From Membranipora membranacea (taxonomy: Eukaryota; Bryozoa; Gymnolaemata; Cheilostomatida; Membraniporidae), in assembly GCA_914767715.1 (NCBI GenBank), contig OU612069.1, positions 17,791,387-17,855,386 on the forward strand: a stretch of 64,000 bases of DNA. Reading direction: 5' to 3'. The first letter of the stretch is position 1, and the number at the start of each line of letters is the position of its first letter. This document shows positions 45,831 to 59,030 of the stretch, one piece after another. A program made the translations under genes and the position numbers. The notes beneath the pieces were generated by a model that saw only the letters and a program-made list of their open reading frames with translations, searched no databases and was not told the DNA's origin.

Positions 45831-45924
45831 TAAGTGCTAAGACGGCTCCATTGCGTGTTAGTGCCATTACATTATCAATCGCCAAATTCGCCATTAACAC
45901 ACAATGGAGCCATCTGAGGACTTA
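45831..45924. repeat. Hairpin-forming inverted repeat
   Basis: Two arms of about 34 bp (GGCTCCATTGCGTGTTAGTG and the complement of CATTAACACACAATGGAGCC with flanks) are separated by about 27 bp. The arms pair with few mismatches. It could be a very small MITE or an RNA hairpin. Confidence 0.65.
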
Positions 45925-46689
45925 GACAAATGAGTCATGTTTTAAAAGCCTGAAGAATGTGTATTTCTTAAAGTTAAAGGATGATTTAGGTTGATGAACT
46001 ACTAGTTATCCTCATTATTGTGTTAATGAAAAAGAGCTATCACTGACTTTAATTCTAAGTTCTAAATTTCTTTATTATAATTAGCAATTATTCCTTCAAC
46101 ATTTTTAAAACTTAATATTCTGCTCCGGGTCAAAACCTTTTGACCTTCCAATATTATTCCAAGTTTCACAATAATAAACTCATACTTCAACCGTTAATCT
46201 CTCTATCAATAAAAATGATAATAACTGTGTGCGCCATTTTTATTTAGAGTTAAAAGCACTTGTTCAATTTGAAACAAAAAAGTTCAGCACCGATGAAAAG
46301 AATTAATTTTTATGATCTCTTTGGTCCACACTGCAGCATTTGATTGACAAAAGCACCAGGATGATAAATGGAGTTTGCAGTCCGGAATAGATACTCCATG
46401 ACCATCCCTATTTATAGTCCTAAAAACCTCAACGTTCATTAATGCAGCATTGAATGTAAAAATCCCAATCAAAGTGTGTCAAACATTTTTGTCAAAGCAA
46501 GTTAATGAAGCAGAGCAAGAAGTAATGAAGCAAAGAGCATGCAATAAATTGTAGCCCGTGAACCATGTAAAAACTTGGAGCAGAATCAACCTACAAAATG
46601 TTTACATGCCTTGCTCAGATATCTCATCTTGAGTTTGACAAGGGAATTTTTATATTGCGGTGTATAGCAAAGTTTCAACCTGAGACTAA

Positions 46690-47131
46690 ATCAACTTCTG
46701 ATTTGAGTATGAACTTATTACGTTCACGACTCTGCTCCAATGGCCACCAATCTCATAGGCTAGGTAAAATCTAGTTGCTGACTGGTCACGGGCCATTCAA
46801 GGTACACCTGCAAAACGCCAAGCTAACAGATGAAATGGACTGCCCAAAATGTGGTCAAGACAAAAATACATCTCTTCACTTTTTATAACCTCATGCCAAT
46901 TCTATAAACACGCGAGGCAGCGAACCATTGGACAATTCGTCCTAAAGAGTGCAGCTAAACCAATGTGCATCACAGTTTCGGAGTTTCTCTGAGTCATTTG
47001 TATTTTGAACAACGATGCTAGATTAAACTTTGTCTTATGGAAGGCTTGAGTTCTAAGGGTCTCCGAGACCTGAACCCAAGTTGATCCGAGTTACCTCGGC
47101 CATCCCCTTCTCAAAGACAAGACAAGACAAG
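46690..47131 (+). mobile_element. 3' fragment of an I-group non-LTR retrotransposon
   Basis: The frame pieces read LLTGHGPFKVHLQNAKLTDE, CPKCGQDKNTSLHFL and RQRTIGQFVLKSAAKP. The pattern TGHGPF..HL followed by a CPxCG..ETxxHFL zinc-finger-like end is the C-terminus of I/R1-type ORF2 proteins. The fragment ends in a short (ACAAG)n tail at 47115-47131. Stops and frameshifts are present and the 5' part is missing. Confidence 0.65.
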
Positions 47132-47775
47132 TGGCTGTCAAATACCTCTGCATAGATTACCACTTTCGGAAATATGACTGCCGCTACATATCTTTTAATT
47201 TTGGAGCTAATTTAACACATGATCGATAGTCCCTTGTGCATGGTATATTTAGTAAAAAATGAGATAAAGATTCAGGGCATAAATGCATCAAGGCACGCCA
47301 AAATATATCCATTTTACAAATTGGCAAATCTGCATATCAAAGACAACTTATGAATAAATTTCGAGGAAAGGACAATTTATGTAAGCTTTGTTACCTAAAT
47401 CTTGATTAATGGAGGCAATAATCATTCAGAGAATTAACCAATCGGCTTTAGTCAATATGGAAGTTTCAAAAAATAGTCTTAGTTTATTCTGTGAAAGAAA
47501 TGCGTGCCAACAACATTGTTGCCTAAAATATGTTTGCCAAAATGAGATTAATTTTTTGCAAATAATAAGGGCTATAGAACTAGGCTTGTCAAGAGTCCAA
47601 GTGACAAGGCAACTATAAAACTGTTGTTGTCAAGTTTTTTCAACATTAAGTTTCAATATGATCTAAGTAATAAATGATATTTAGCGAGATATAATCAGAG
47701 TTTGAGCACATGGATGTCAATCACTGTCTGTGACCCTTGCTCAAGCGCCTCTGAGTATGCGCATCAATCCATGCC

Positions 47776-48072
47776 TTGAGTGAATGCCTGACAGCTAGGG
47801 ATATGTCATCATCCCCAAGGATGAAAATGGTTATTATCCAATTCCTGACATGTGGGTGTTGCTTCCCAAGGTCAGGACTCGGTAGGATTTCCGTTAATTG
47901 TGATGTGAAATGCTGTCCTCACTATGTTCGTACATGGGAGAATACCAAAATCTATGATCTCGACTGTGTTCTGATTTTCGTTCCAAGCGGAATGTGTGGC
48001 AATTCAAAAATTATCTTAAGCACTTTAGGTAGTATCCCCTACAGTCTACGATATTTAAGTAGGATGTATTAA
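47776..48072 (+). CDS. Doubtful small cysteine-containing ORF
   Basis: The 98-codon frame from ATG 47776 includes CGCCFPRSGLGRISVNCDVK and CCPHYVRTWENTKIYDLDCV with nine cysteines, but no signal peptide, no clear splice sites and no start context. A second frame over 47815-47890 (DENGYYPIPDMWVLLPKV) also looks protein-like, so an exon in that frame is an alternative. Listed because it lies near the other small cysteine-rich gene. Confidence 0.2.
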   Translation: MSECLTARDMSSSPRMKMVIIQFLTCGCCFPRSGLGRISVNCDVKCCPHYVRTWENTKIYDLDCVLIFVPSGMCGNSKIILSTLGSIPYSLRYLSRMY

Positions 48073-48079
48073 GAGAACA

Positions 48080-49450
48080 TCAAGCCTTAATTGTAATTGA
48101 AAGAAAAAATAATTGAGAATTGAGGTGAGAATGCTCTGACAACAGTAAAGCGAGAGAAGGCTATTTTTTCTCTCCTAATTTCTGTATGAGTTTTACTTCA
48201 ATGAAATGAAATGGAAATCACTTTATTAAAATGCCCTTGTACTTTACATCAGTGGCTTTTAAAACATGATTAGCCTTCTCTAAGTTTCGAGACAGCTGTG
48301 CTTTTTATGTTGCACATTTTCACATCATGGGCAAATTTTGATACCATGCCATTATATTTTATATGATCAAAATATTTCTACTTTAATCACACAGAGCAAC
48401 TACACTACTGCAATTTGTATCTGCCAAATGAACTGCTCACTTACTTGCATACTGCATACTATTCAAGCTTGGTTAACCGCGGTTAAACGAAAACAAGTTC
48501 AATTAAGACAATAAATTATTGCAATGTTCTGAAGTTATCTTACCTCTTTACAGTGTATTACGATTCATATTACAAAAGGAAAAATCAGTATGATTCTAAT
48601 GTTAATTATTGAAGAAGATCAACATTAATCATTATCACCTTCATGGTTGAAAGCTTGTAGTTGTCTAATGGTGGTGTTCAACTGATCGAGGTCAGTAAGA
48701 CACAATATTGTGTTGTATGTATAATATAAGTATGGTAAGTATAGTGTATAGATATAAACTGCTGTAATGATGCTTCCGTGGGCAAGAGACTCAGCATACT
48801 AAGATAACATTCCTTGTATTGGTAACATTTGTCATGGACAAGTCACATTATTGGTCTTTTGACATTTGTGATATTTCCCTTTTGAATCTGAATAGTAGTA
48901 GGAATAATAGTAGTCTGAGCCCCCAGACTTTTTCCCCACCCCCCTGCCGACGCCCCCCCCCACTCAGAGTGTCAAAAATCTCGTTGTTCTGGTCCTCAGC
49001 ATACAAAAAGAAGATCTCAGTTATTTGTTGATAGCAGCTGTTTAAAAGATGCACAGTTAATTAAATGTGCTATCATTGCAAATGATTAACATATGTAATT
49101 TTTTCCAGACCTGCTTCAGCTAGGCACACAAACTTTTGACCAAATCTTCCCAGCCACTCACCCTTGAAGGAGACTTTTTTTTAATTATAGACAAAGTATG
49201 GAAAACATGTCTTAAACTAATTTTTCCTGATTTAAGAATACCAAAATCTTTTTCTGCTCGTACTGTGGCAGTCACTCAAAATTCATTGAACAATGCTTAT
49301 ATACTGTTGGACGTTAACGAACAAACTTAGAAAAAATTTTAATTAATTAGTTCAATCAAATTCAAGCAGTCTTCTGAATCCTAAGGTTCATGCAGGATGT
49401 CTAGAAACAATCGTTACTACTAAAACCATTAAAACCAGCATTGATTTCTT
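48080..49450. other. No supported gene
   Basis: Noncoding DNA with a shared block CTCTAAGTTTCGAGACAGCT (about 48277) that also occurs near 38161 and 40612, and a pyrimidine-rich C-run at 48930-48962. Confidence 0.4.
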
Positions 49451-49454
49451 ACAT

Positions 49455-50400
49455 TCTGTCCGCGCAAATAATTTCGCCGTTGCAGCACCACAGATGCCGA
49501 GTATGGATTATCCTGTGACAGCCGCTGCCCACAATAAGACGTGTAAAAATTAAAATATACATGTTTACACAAGATGGAGTATTTTCATTGGCAGATTAGA
49601 GGCTTTGGACAGCCGGCAAAAAAAGACAAATTAAAAGCGAAAAACTTATTTTGTGTTATCTAGTGTGTAGAGAAGTGATTAAATACCTACGTTATTGAAA
49701 CAATTGTTCTTGTAAGTGCTGAATACTTGTTTGCTCAATTTTGCTTCAGTGTGTCATAAACAGTTGTCTGCATCAAAAATCTTTCAAAGTGACAATAACT
49801 AGATGATAGTTTTTACAAAACAGTTCTGAATTAAATAGTCCAATAACTACCTTGTGTCAAAACCAAGGGAGATAATTCCATTTGTAAATTCGATATGCAT
49901 CTCCCTGTCATATGTGACAAATGACATGTTACATACTATATGTTTAATGCCTTTACACACAGTCTTGATATAGCTATATTAAATTCTTGTTCACACTTAC
50001 CACCATTTAAGGTTATTACACAAACCATGGCTTTCTACTTTGAGTCACTTTTCATTTTAGCTTTCATGTAATCATCTCCGCTAGCAAAGACAGAGTAAAT
50101 GACCAGGACATGACTGGGGGATGACAGGGACCGGAGATAGAGCTGAGCGGAGATAGAGCTGGGATGCTTCAAATTGACTCACAACTTGGACAATCTGACA
50201 AACCTACTCTGCTTTTACATATAGTGGTAATTATTTTTAACATAGCAGCTATCTCCTAACGGATATAAACCTAGCAAAGGGCCAAGTTTGACCACCTGTT
50301 ACTAGCAATCGATTACGTATCACACACATTTGTTAAATTTGCTGAAGTCTTACCTCCGCTAGTTAAAAATTTGTGCCAACAAACATCGAGTGACATTCAA
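49455..50400. repeat. Dispersed noncoding module, copy 6
   Basis: Begins GTCCGCGCAAATAATTTCGC, GTTGCAGCACCACAG, then GGCAGATTAGAGGCTTTGGA, CAGCCGGCAAAAAAAG, AACCAAGGGAGATAATTCC, ATATGTTTAATGCCTTTACA; the terminal block (CTCCGCTAGTTAAAAATTTG) is displaced to about 50355. No U2-headed repeat is inserted here. Confidence 0.65.
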
Positions 50401-51119
50401 ATCTAAACTCTAGCTTACATCTGCTACTCTAATCTCTAAGCTATTATCAGGGAAGCAATGACAGAGCTCTGAGACCACTGATGTTGATTTTTATACGTGG
50501 ACTGTAAAGCTCCCACCTTGCCTGTGCCACAGATGAGACATGGAGTGGATCCTAAATTCGTAAATTACTTGTCCCTGCGCTGTATTATCTAGTGATAGAT
50601 GAAACGCTTAAAATTAAGGAGTTGTCCTCTCTTTGAACGTAAACAGATAACTCCTATTACTAGTGTGAAGAAGATGGAGGTGAAGACCACCCTACTGCAA
50701 ATTAGACTCCTTCAGACTTAATTGCCCAAGCTCAGATTCAGATAAACTTGTAGAATTTTCTTTTTCCGTTTGCGCTCATGCTATGTGCTTCTACTTTCTC
50801 TGAATTCCGCTCGTTGCAATTGGTTCTGCCTCAGGTCCAAGTTCAAGAAATAAAGGTAGCTTAGGGTCGCAGCTGCAATATTCTGCGCCAAATTGGTCCC
50901 AGTTTGCAGGCAGGTCAGAGCACACCTGGAGCACAGAGCTCAGTAGTCAGTGGACCACAGCGAGGTTTGAGCCTATGACCTGAAGCCTAACTACCTCTCA
51001 CACGCCTACCTATTCCACAGGGTGAAAGTTTTAATGAGTGGTCACCAATACTGACACATGATCCAGAAACAAACATGGTGTGCAATACTTGTGGGCGTAC
51101 TAATAATATTCAGTCATAT

Positions 51120-51375
51120 GATGTGTTACAGCACATACTCCATTCTGGGTCCTATCCTCTATAACTTAGCTATCAATGGATTGCTAGCAACATGATGTTA
51201 GGCTAATCTACTGTACAGCCACAAGCATAGATGAAGTACTAGCGGAGTCCAATACTCTGCTAAAGAAAGCATCAGATTGGGATTATAGCCACTTACTGAG
51301 ACTCAACATTGAGAAAACACAATTCTGCATATTTTCCAACAGAAACATTAAAAATCATAGCTTGCCTTTGTACAG
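51120..51375 (+). pseudogene. Non-LTR reverse transcriptase fragment
   Basis: The sequence reads SILGPILYNLAINGLL and, in another frame, LLKKASDWDYSHLLRLNIEK followed by TQFCIFSNRN. These are the QGSxLGPxLFxxYINDL and LxLNxxKTxxxxF positions of CR1/Jockey-type RTs. The YADD strand between them is not readable. Both flanks are lost. Confidence 0.6.
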
Positions 51376-52218
51376 GATGCTTTTATTATCGACTATAATG
51401 GCTACGGAGTCTTCCATTTACATAGAGCAAAATATATCCTATAAGCTTTTCAGAGCATGCTTGAGGGAGGCTCAATAAGTGTAAGCTAGCACTGAGTTAT
51501 ATCTCGCTGAGGTTTGATTATGTATATATTAAATCTGTTTCCAACTTGTGCGAAAAAGTGACATTTCGCAAATACCCTACTGTCCTACTAATTTTCATGT
51601 TGCTTTGCTGCAGGTGTCTCCTGAATCATGCTGACAGAAATATGCACATATTGACAACAATTTTCGCAAATTACCTATTGAAACTTATTCGGTGCTGTAT
51701 CATTGGGTTTCAAGTAGAAATGCCAATTGATCCGTGCAGCAGGTGATGGTTGTGTACGGGAAAAGTTTGCAGATGATTATGATTTTTTTTGTCTGTCTTC
51801 CACTTGCGAACACTCAGCAACTTCCTCACTGAGTGCAGGCCCTCTCACAATCCTTTTATCCTATTTACATATAAATGTCAAATGTTCAACACTCGGTTTT
51901 TTCAAATTGCTTGCATTCATTTATAACAATCATTAATCTTTATATAAACCATCCCTATAAACTAGTTGATAATTTGCTTCATACCAACGGTTGAACATTA
52001 GTATCTTCAATGGGTCAGCATATTGTAGGTTTCACATAAAACTTACACACTAAGAATATCGAATGTAGGGCTGATTTTTACATCAACGGATCAACAATTC
52101 AAACAAGGATCTGAATGAATTTTGAGTTAACAACTTGAAAGAACACGCCTATCCACTGAATCAGGGAGTTGTAGACTGTCCTTTTCTTTCTCTCTGAATG
52201 TCAACTCTCAGTGATGAG

Positions 52219-52608
52219 GTTTAAAAGGCAACCAAGGTTTCGCAGCAATGCATTAGTTGGTAGTAAATGATGTTCTAGGCAGCATCAGCTTTGTGCATGA
52301 CGCGGCGCAAAACTCAAAGTGGTCGTTGATTCTAAGCTGGGTAACACTTCAGTTTAGGGGAGGTTCAAAGACCTTGCTGTAATATTGATAGATCACAGGC
52401 TAAATAATAACAGGAACAGGAAACTGCTCTGTGGTATTCTATTTTTAGCTTAGTTTGAGTACCTGATGGATGAATTGTTTCACAATAATTCTGGCTGAAT
52501 AATCACCAGATATTAGATTTTGTCTTTTTCCCGATGCAAAAGGTGCAATCCGCTATCTGCTATCTATCTAATCTGAGAACTTGTTTGAAACCTTGGTTGC
52601 CCTTTAAA
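52219..52608. mobile_element. MITE-like element with 22-bp inverted termini
   Basis: TTTAAAAGGCAACCAAGGTT(TC) and its near-perfect complement bound 390 bp of noncoding DNA. No target duplication was recognised, so the exact ends are uncertain. Confidence 0.5.
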
Positions 52609-53577
52609 AAAGGAGTTATCTGCTCAGTGAGAAAGTTCAGGTAACTCCAAAATAAATAACGTTCAATAAGCCGCCCATAATATACTCAGCATTGTCAAGG
52701 TATTTTCAGTTGCTATTGGGTCTCCGTTGATTTTTGTGTGTTTGCATTAATGAAAATCGGTTATGTCCGTTATCGAAAATATAACACATAATGCATCGAT
52801 AAGATTGGAAGAATATTTTCTAAATTTGTATCCTATTTGACCCGTTTATTAAAATGGCTTGTGATACTCTGTCCATGTGCCTCAAACAGTGATTTTTAAT
52901 TTTTGAATTTAAACTTAGTGCATTCCGAATTTCCCTTTAAGTTGTCTCCCCTGGCTGTGTGCAAGATATCTGATGCCTCACTAATATTCACACAATAAAA
53001 TTGTATAAGCTGATTCTGACACCAGAAATAAAAACACTATTATGAACAAAATAACCTGTAAGTATGCCATAACAACTGCATACATATGGGTCACCAGCAC
53101 TCACTGAGCCAAAAGACTGCAGATTATAAATAATGCTTCCTTGCAATACAACTGAATCATATTTCAATCAATAATGCAATCATTTTTCTGTGTGTATATT
53201 GATTTTTTGCCGGCTTCCTGAAGCCTAAAACAGTAGAGTAATGCCACTGTGCTGGTTGGTTCTGTCGTGGTATGCGTAGTAGACTTATCGTCTCTTAGGA
53301 CAATCATGGCTGTTAGTTTTGCAATGGACACACCATACATCATCTTGAAATACTAATTGTGGTGATGCAATGTGAAGCCTGTTGTCCTCTTTAGAATTGA
53401 AATAATTATTGACATTGTTGATGTAGTAGCATCATACTAAAACATTGATTGCACATACAAGCTAAGCAGTATAACCTAAGCAGTCTACCCAAGTTTTCAA
53501 CTTGAGGGCCATGGGTGCAGAATTGGAGGCTAGAAGGGTGTTGTATCACCCTCGGCAAAAGGAAAAAACCGCCATAA

Positions 53578-53826
53578 ATGATAATTACACATAGTTTCTT
53601 CAGGTTTATCCAATTGTCAGCTAGCATTAAGTCTGAATTCCCATACGCCTGTCCTGCATGGTACAATCTGCTATCAGACAGTTACAAAAAAAGACTAGAG
53701 AGGATCCAGCGCTCTGCTACTCGGGTTATGCTGCCCTTCTCTGATGAATTTGAACAGAGGCTTGACAATCTCGCACTGCCAACAAACATAACTTTCCTGC
53801 ACCTCCTGCAGTGGAAATTTCACTAA
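53578..53826 (+). pseudogene. C-terminal fragment of a non-LTR retrotransposon ORF2
   Basis: The frame reads SEFPYACPAWYNLLSDSYKK and then RLERIQRSATRVMLP, ending near LDNLALPTNITFL. The pattern YACPVW..L....xxLERVQxxAxRII..SYxxxLxxLxLPT is the C-terminus after the RT in CR1-like elements. It may belong with the RT piece at 51120, with about 1.8 kb of later insertions between. Confidence 0.7.
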
Positions 53827-54040
53827 AATAGCCAACAACGATCACCATCCTGAACTCTCATAATAAAACTGATTGCATACAGCCATGATGGATACCCGTG
53901 ATACATTCAAGATGTCGATGGCCCGTAGTGCGACTGGGTAGCCCAGATGATCAATTCATACTAGAGACAAGATATTCACTTACCATAAAGCTAACTTTTT
54001 AACATAAGTTTTGTGCAGAATATCTTATGCAGTTTACCAC

Positions 54041-54459
54041 TAGCCCTGTTCACACGGCTAAGGGGTTTGGTTTTTGTGGTTTTGTAGGTGGCCATGTATT
54101 GTTCGGTATAGTATCGGTAGTTGTCTTCTGCTGTTTTAGCTCTAATCTTCACCACTTTGAGCTTTGACTTTTTCTCTGTTCCATGGGCAAATAAATTATC
54201 TTTGTCATTTATCATATTCAAAATAAATATAAATAAGCTGATTGCACTAAATATTGCAGTTATAATGTGAAAACATGGCTAAGTTAAGAATATTTAAAAC
54301 ATCCATGAGTAAGACCATGACCTTGACCTTGACCACAGGCTCAAAGTGGTGAAGATTAGAGCTAAAACAGCAGAAGACAACTAACGATACTATACCGAAC
54401 AATACATGGCCACCTACAAAACCAAAAAAAACGAAACCCGTGGCCATGTGAACGGGCTA
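54041..54459. mobile_element. 419-bp foldback MITE with 9-bp duplication
   Basis: Termini TAGCCCTGTTCACACGG and CCATGTGAACGGGCTA are complementary with two mismatches, and the inverted homology extends about 140 bp inward on each side (GGTGGCCATGTATTGTTCGG and its complement). GTTTACCAC flanks both ends (54032-54040 and 54460-54468). The 9-bp duplication suggests Mutator-type mobilisation. No coding capacity. Confidence 0.85.
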
Positions 54460-54469
54460 GTTTACCACT

Positions 54470-57400
54470 GGTCTATGTATGTTGAAGGGTCAGATATGGT
54501 ACTGGTAATATTTTATTTCTAGCTAGATAAGTGTTTGTGGAAATCATCCCAAGAGAATGAATTTGAAATATTTGTTGTGATAACAATATTCTTCACATAT
54601 TGAACTTTGAGTTGTCTCCCCTGTAATAATACAAGGTCCCTTTTGTTATGTTGAGTTGTGCTGCTTCAAATGAAAGGCATAGCTCAACATATGTGATAAA
54701 AAGTAACTCTTATGAGCTCTACAATTTGTGACATACCATCATTTTATTGGTAATCTGTGCTTTCAGCACTAACTTAGACAATTGACTAAAATTGATATAG
54801 CGCTGAAGATCCTAGGGGAAATCAATTGTTTACTGTTTACAAATAGTTTCTATAAAACCAGGATTTTTGAGTGTGTAAAACATTTTTTAGCTGGCTTCCT
54901 GAAGCCTACAATATCATATGGAAGTCGCCTGCTAATATTGTTAGATCCTTTTCAAACTGCGGCTTCATTCATTTGGATGTAAAATTACTGATAATGTCTC
55001 TCTCTGCACAATTGAGCCTGTCTCAATCAGGTATCATAGGTACACTACAATTATTGATTGAGCAGCCACTGTTTATCAGAATATAAATTTTACAGTACCA
55101 ATTATTATCAAAGCAGCCAACAATTTTTTGTTTTCATAATTGTGAGTTGTCTGCCTTTGTGAAAGGGTAAGACAACTCTCTTTTTTCGTCGCAATTCCGC
55201 AACTACTACATTCACTGCAATGACTATGCATTTTGACTCTGGAATTTCGACCCTGGAATATTTAATAGATGTATGTTATGTTGAAATAAAGGACTGTATT
55301 GTCTAAGAATTATTTTACTCATGTTTCAACAGTGGATGCCCTTATCCAAAGTTGGACCAAGCACAGCAGCTATGAGCCAATTTACGAGATAAACGTTATC
55401 TCAATTGTCTTAAAACAGCAGTTTTACTACAAATACACTATATCTCACACAGCAAAAAATCATATCATATTAGTACCATATTCGCTATTCTGATATTGAA
55501 ATAGATGCCTTATCTTCCCTTGAAAGCTGAAATGTCAAACATTCAAACATTGCATGTTTTACAATCATATACAGTTGCGAATCTGACATGGATAGTAGAG
55601 GGCTTGGGAGGTCCCAAATTATTTTATTTGCATGTTATCTGTTCATAAAACCTTTTTCATAATGACATTTTCAGTGTGCCTTTCAGAGCTGCTCTCAACC
55701 ACAAAAAATTAGCCAGAATAACTTAATTTTTTAGATTGAACTCAGGCAACCATGGGGAATTTCGGAAGGATTTTAAAGAAATACATGTCACACAATAACC
55801 AGGATGCGATATGCATTGATGATCTGCTAACAAATTTAACAACGGGATGTGATTCATCTGCAGAGCCCTAAATTGCTTCCTAGGCTTCGGCGACCTGACC
55901 GCTGGGGAGGCTTGCAAAAACCCTATACTCTCAGCTTGTTATGCACATGAGAGTCGAGCCGAGCAGACTGGGAATAGACTACAATGATCATATCATTTCT
56001 CTCAGGACAAACTTTATTCTTTTTTTTATGCAAAATCACCATCATTTGTTATTATTTTGCCAAATTCATGCCAGTACCTTTTGTCTCATTAAATAAAGTG
56101 TCACCGATAAATCAATGAGATTGATTCCTGTTGAGATAATCAACAACTATAACATATATATTATAAACACATTCATGTGTTTGCTGGCTTTGTTTATGGT
56201 ATTACCAATTTGAATCATATTTTGCACATTAAAAAAAGTTAAAACAATTGAAAAGCCCAAGTCAGATGTTACAATTGTGCCAAGCAAATCAGTACAAGCT
56301 ATCAGTAGCAATCAGGATGCCTAGTCTTTCTATAACACCCTCTCTGCTAGAATAATCAGGAGAAGACAGTGGATACTTGAAGTCACTAAATTTCAAACTT
56401 AAAAAGTACAACTCGGCTCTTTTACTATTTATTTGCTTTGATATATCACAAAAAAACAAGTTGGAATATATTATGCCGCATCCCAAATTAAGAAAACCCT
56501 TTTTCGATTTGTACAGTCATCTATTTTTTTGTTAAGGTGACATGACCTTGACATCATGTTTTCTCAGATTTTATGTGAAAGAAACCCCTAGGGGATGGTA
56601 GATGTTTGTGATGTCAATGCTCCAAATAAAGCCCAAAGCAAAAACTTGCACGATATATTCGTAGATCACCAGGTTCTCATTACGAGGTCAGGGGAGAAGA
56701 AATCCAACTATGTGTTTTACTTGATCACTACATTATATTTTATCCAACCTGGTGTGACAATGGTGTGTAAAATACAGCAAACTGTGATACAAAATACAGT
56801 AGTTTTTTATCCAATAGGTGTGTCAGCTTTAAGTTAATATCAAGAACAACTGTCCACAAACAACTGCCAACAAACAACTGACTTGCTTTCGCCTCCTATC
56901 GCATTCATATATTAATCAGTCACATCTGTCCCTTCTCACCCTGTTACCATGATTATTCTAATTCCGTCATAAATAGTCATTAATCACATAAAAATTCATC
57001 AGATTATAAAATCAAGTAAAGTGAGATCATCAGTTTCCCAGCTAGAGCCTACAGATCTTTGAGATTAAGGGATTATTTAAAGTTCGCTGTTTTAACATAT
57101 TAAGCAGCCAGTGGTTGCATCCTTGGTGAGGTCATCTGATTTATATGTTACAAACTATCCTCTCTCGTCCATCCCTACAACAATATCTGCTCTTTGTGTT
57201 TTGGTTTTGGTTTGGCATCTGTTTATGTACATGTAAAAAGATAATGTCAATTTTTTTCCACAAAGCAAAAAAATAAAACTGTTTTGATACTTGATTGTAA
57301 TGATACGCAGTGTCTCTCACCACGCAGCCTGTTATGATGGCTTTAATTTCTTCATTTATGCTGACAGCCTCAATGAAGCAATCTCAGATCGATTCGACTT

Positions 57401-58400
57401 TTCATGTTATCATCCATCATTTTACCATCTCTCATTCAAAACTATGTTCTATATTACATGAAAAATGTGCTTATTAGTGGGCAATATTGTACTAGGAAAG
57501 ACAATCCTAAATACTAACTTCAAAAATTGTTTTTGTCAAATCCTACTGGCTGTTAAATTGAATTTGGCGTGTTTGTATCTATGTGTTTGGGTTGCATATC
57601 AGGAATCTGACAATATATTTTATTTCCAGCCAATTAATTATGCCAAAACCTGATTTACACTTTTTAACCATGCAGAAAATGATGTGTAGGGTGAATTTCT
57701 AAATATAGGGATGCCAGCAACTCCCCTCAAACTATCCAATCAGTAATGTGTATGTATGATGGCTGACTACCACAAATGTTCTGTCTTTTGGATATTCATA
57801 ATAGATTTATCAGACTTAAGTAGGCAAGCCTGGTAGCAGCATGTTGAGTGGAGCTCAAGCTTCTTATTAGTGTTACAGTATTGGATGGGTGAAGCAAGCT
57901 TCAATCTCTACAAAGGTAATTATATATATACGTTGAGGGTCTGCATTGTCAGACTGGAGCTATTGTCATTTAAGCGCAGCACAATCTGTCACACTATCAT
58001 ACAGTAGGTAAAATATCTGGCCTTGTGTGTTGTTTGCACTAGTGGTGGGCCAGTAGTGAGAAGATCTTATAGCGTTTTCAGGCCATAAAAATGATTTGAA
58101 AGGTGAGAAATTGCCGTGTGATGTCTGAAGAGGAGAAAACACTAAGACATTATGATGAAGCATTAAGAAATAAGTCAATGTCAAGGTCGAATCTCGGAAA
58201 GATGGAAAAAAATCTCTTCTCAAAATTTTCTGTTTTTAATCCTAAATTTCAAGTCACCATACACTGCCCCCTTTCAGCCATCTGAATGAGTGCAGTGGAT
58301 GGTAGTTAATCTGAGGCTGTCCAGGATTGTAAGTCTGGGCAGCCTGTGAATAAAAATCAATAACTGGGAGTTAACCAAAAAAAATCGGAAGGGATTCAAA
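54470..58400. other. No firmly supported gene
   Basis: AT-rich spacer. A GAGTTGTCT..GTAAGACAACTC hairpin lies at 55142-55178; similar boxes are at about 35100 and 40716. A 40-codon frame starting MGNFGRILKKYMSHNNQDAI after a CTCAG acceptor (about 55747) could be a terminal exon, but nothing else supports it. Confidence 0.4.
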
Positions 58401-59030
58401 TCATCTCAAATCAAAAATCTTCTCCTGGGCCAAATTCACCCAAAATTCGTAGTTTCATTCACTACCAACACCTTGAATCACTAACTGTTAAGTCAGAGAC
58501 TAGTACACTAGTAGGAGACACACTTGAGCTTGATCAAAAATCTCACAGTGATGAGACAATTGAGGTCAAGAATATGAAGGAGGGATTTCAGATCCTCTGC
58601 TTGACAACTCATTAGTTAAAAAACTAGACCGGTCAAACTTTAGTGATGATGAACCAATCATCACTAATATAATCATAAACCAAAGGGCCCTAACAAATCA
58701 AAACAATAAAATACACCACACTCAAACAACCCTTACATTCACAACTATACTAGTAAGCCTAACATCGATGTAAGCATGACCCCAAAAAGTAACCCAAGTG
58801 ATAACAGCCCATCACTTGAGTGCAAAAGATCATGCCTTACAGCCATGTCTTACTCAAATGTTATGCAAGCCCCACCCAACCAAGGAGCAGCTGCAATGGT
58901 GGAGTCGCTCACATTACACTTATTAATAGTCCTAAATCAACACTAACCTCATTTATGAACCTAAAGTTTAAAACACCTCCACGAAGTGGTGCACTGCAAA
59001 AAAGCTGCCTGACCCACAAGGCGATTGGTT

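Noticed and set aside
51727-51936. Frame containing FADDYDFF, resembling an RT active site
   Set aside because: No neighbouring RT motifs fit in order or spacing; FADD alone is not sufficient.
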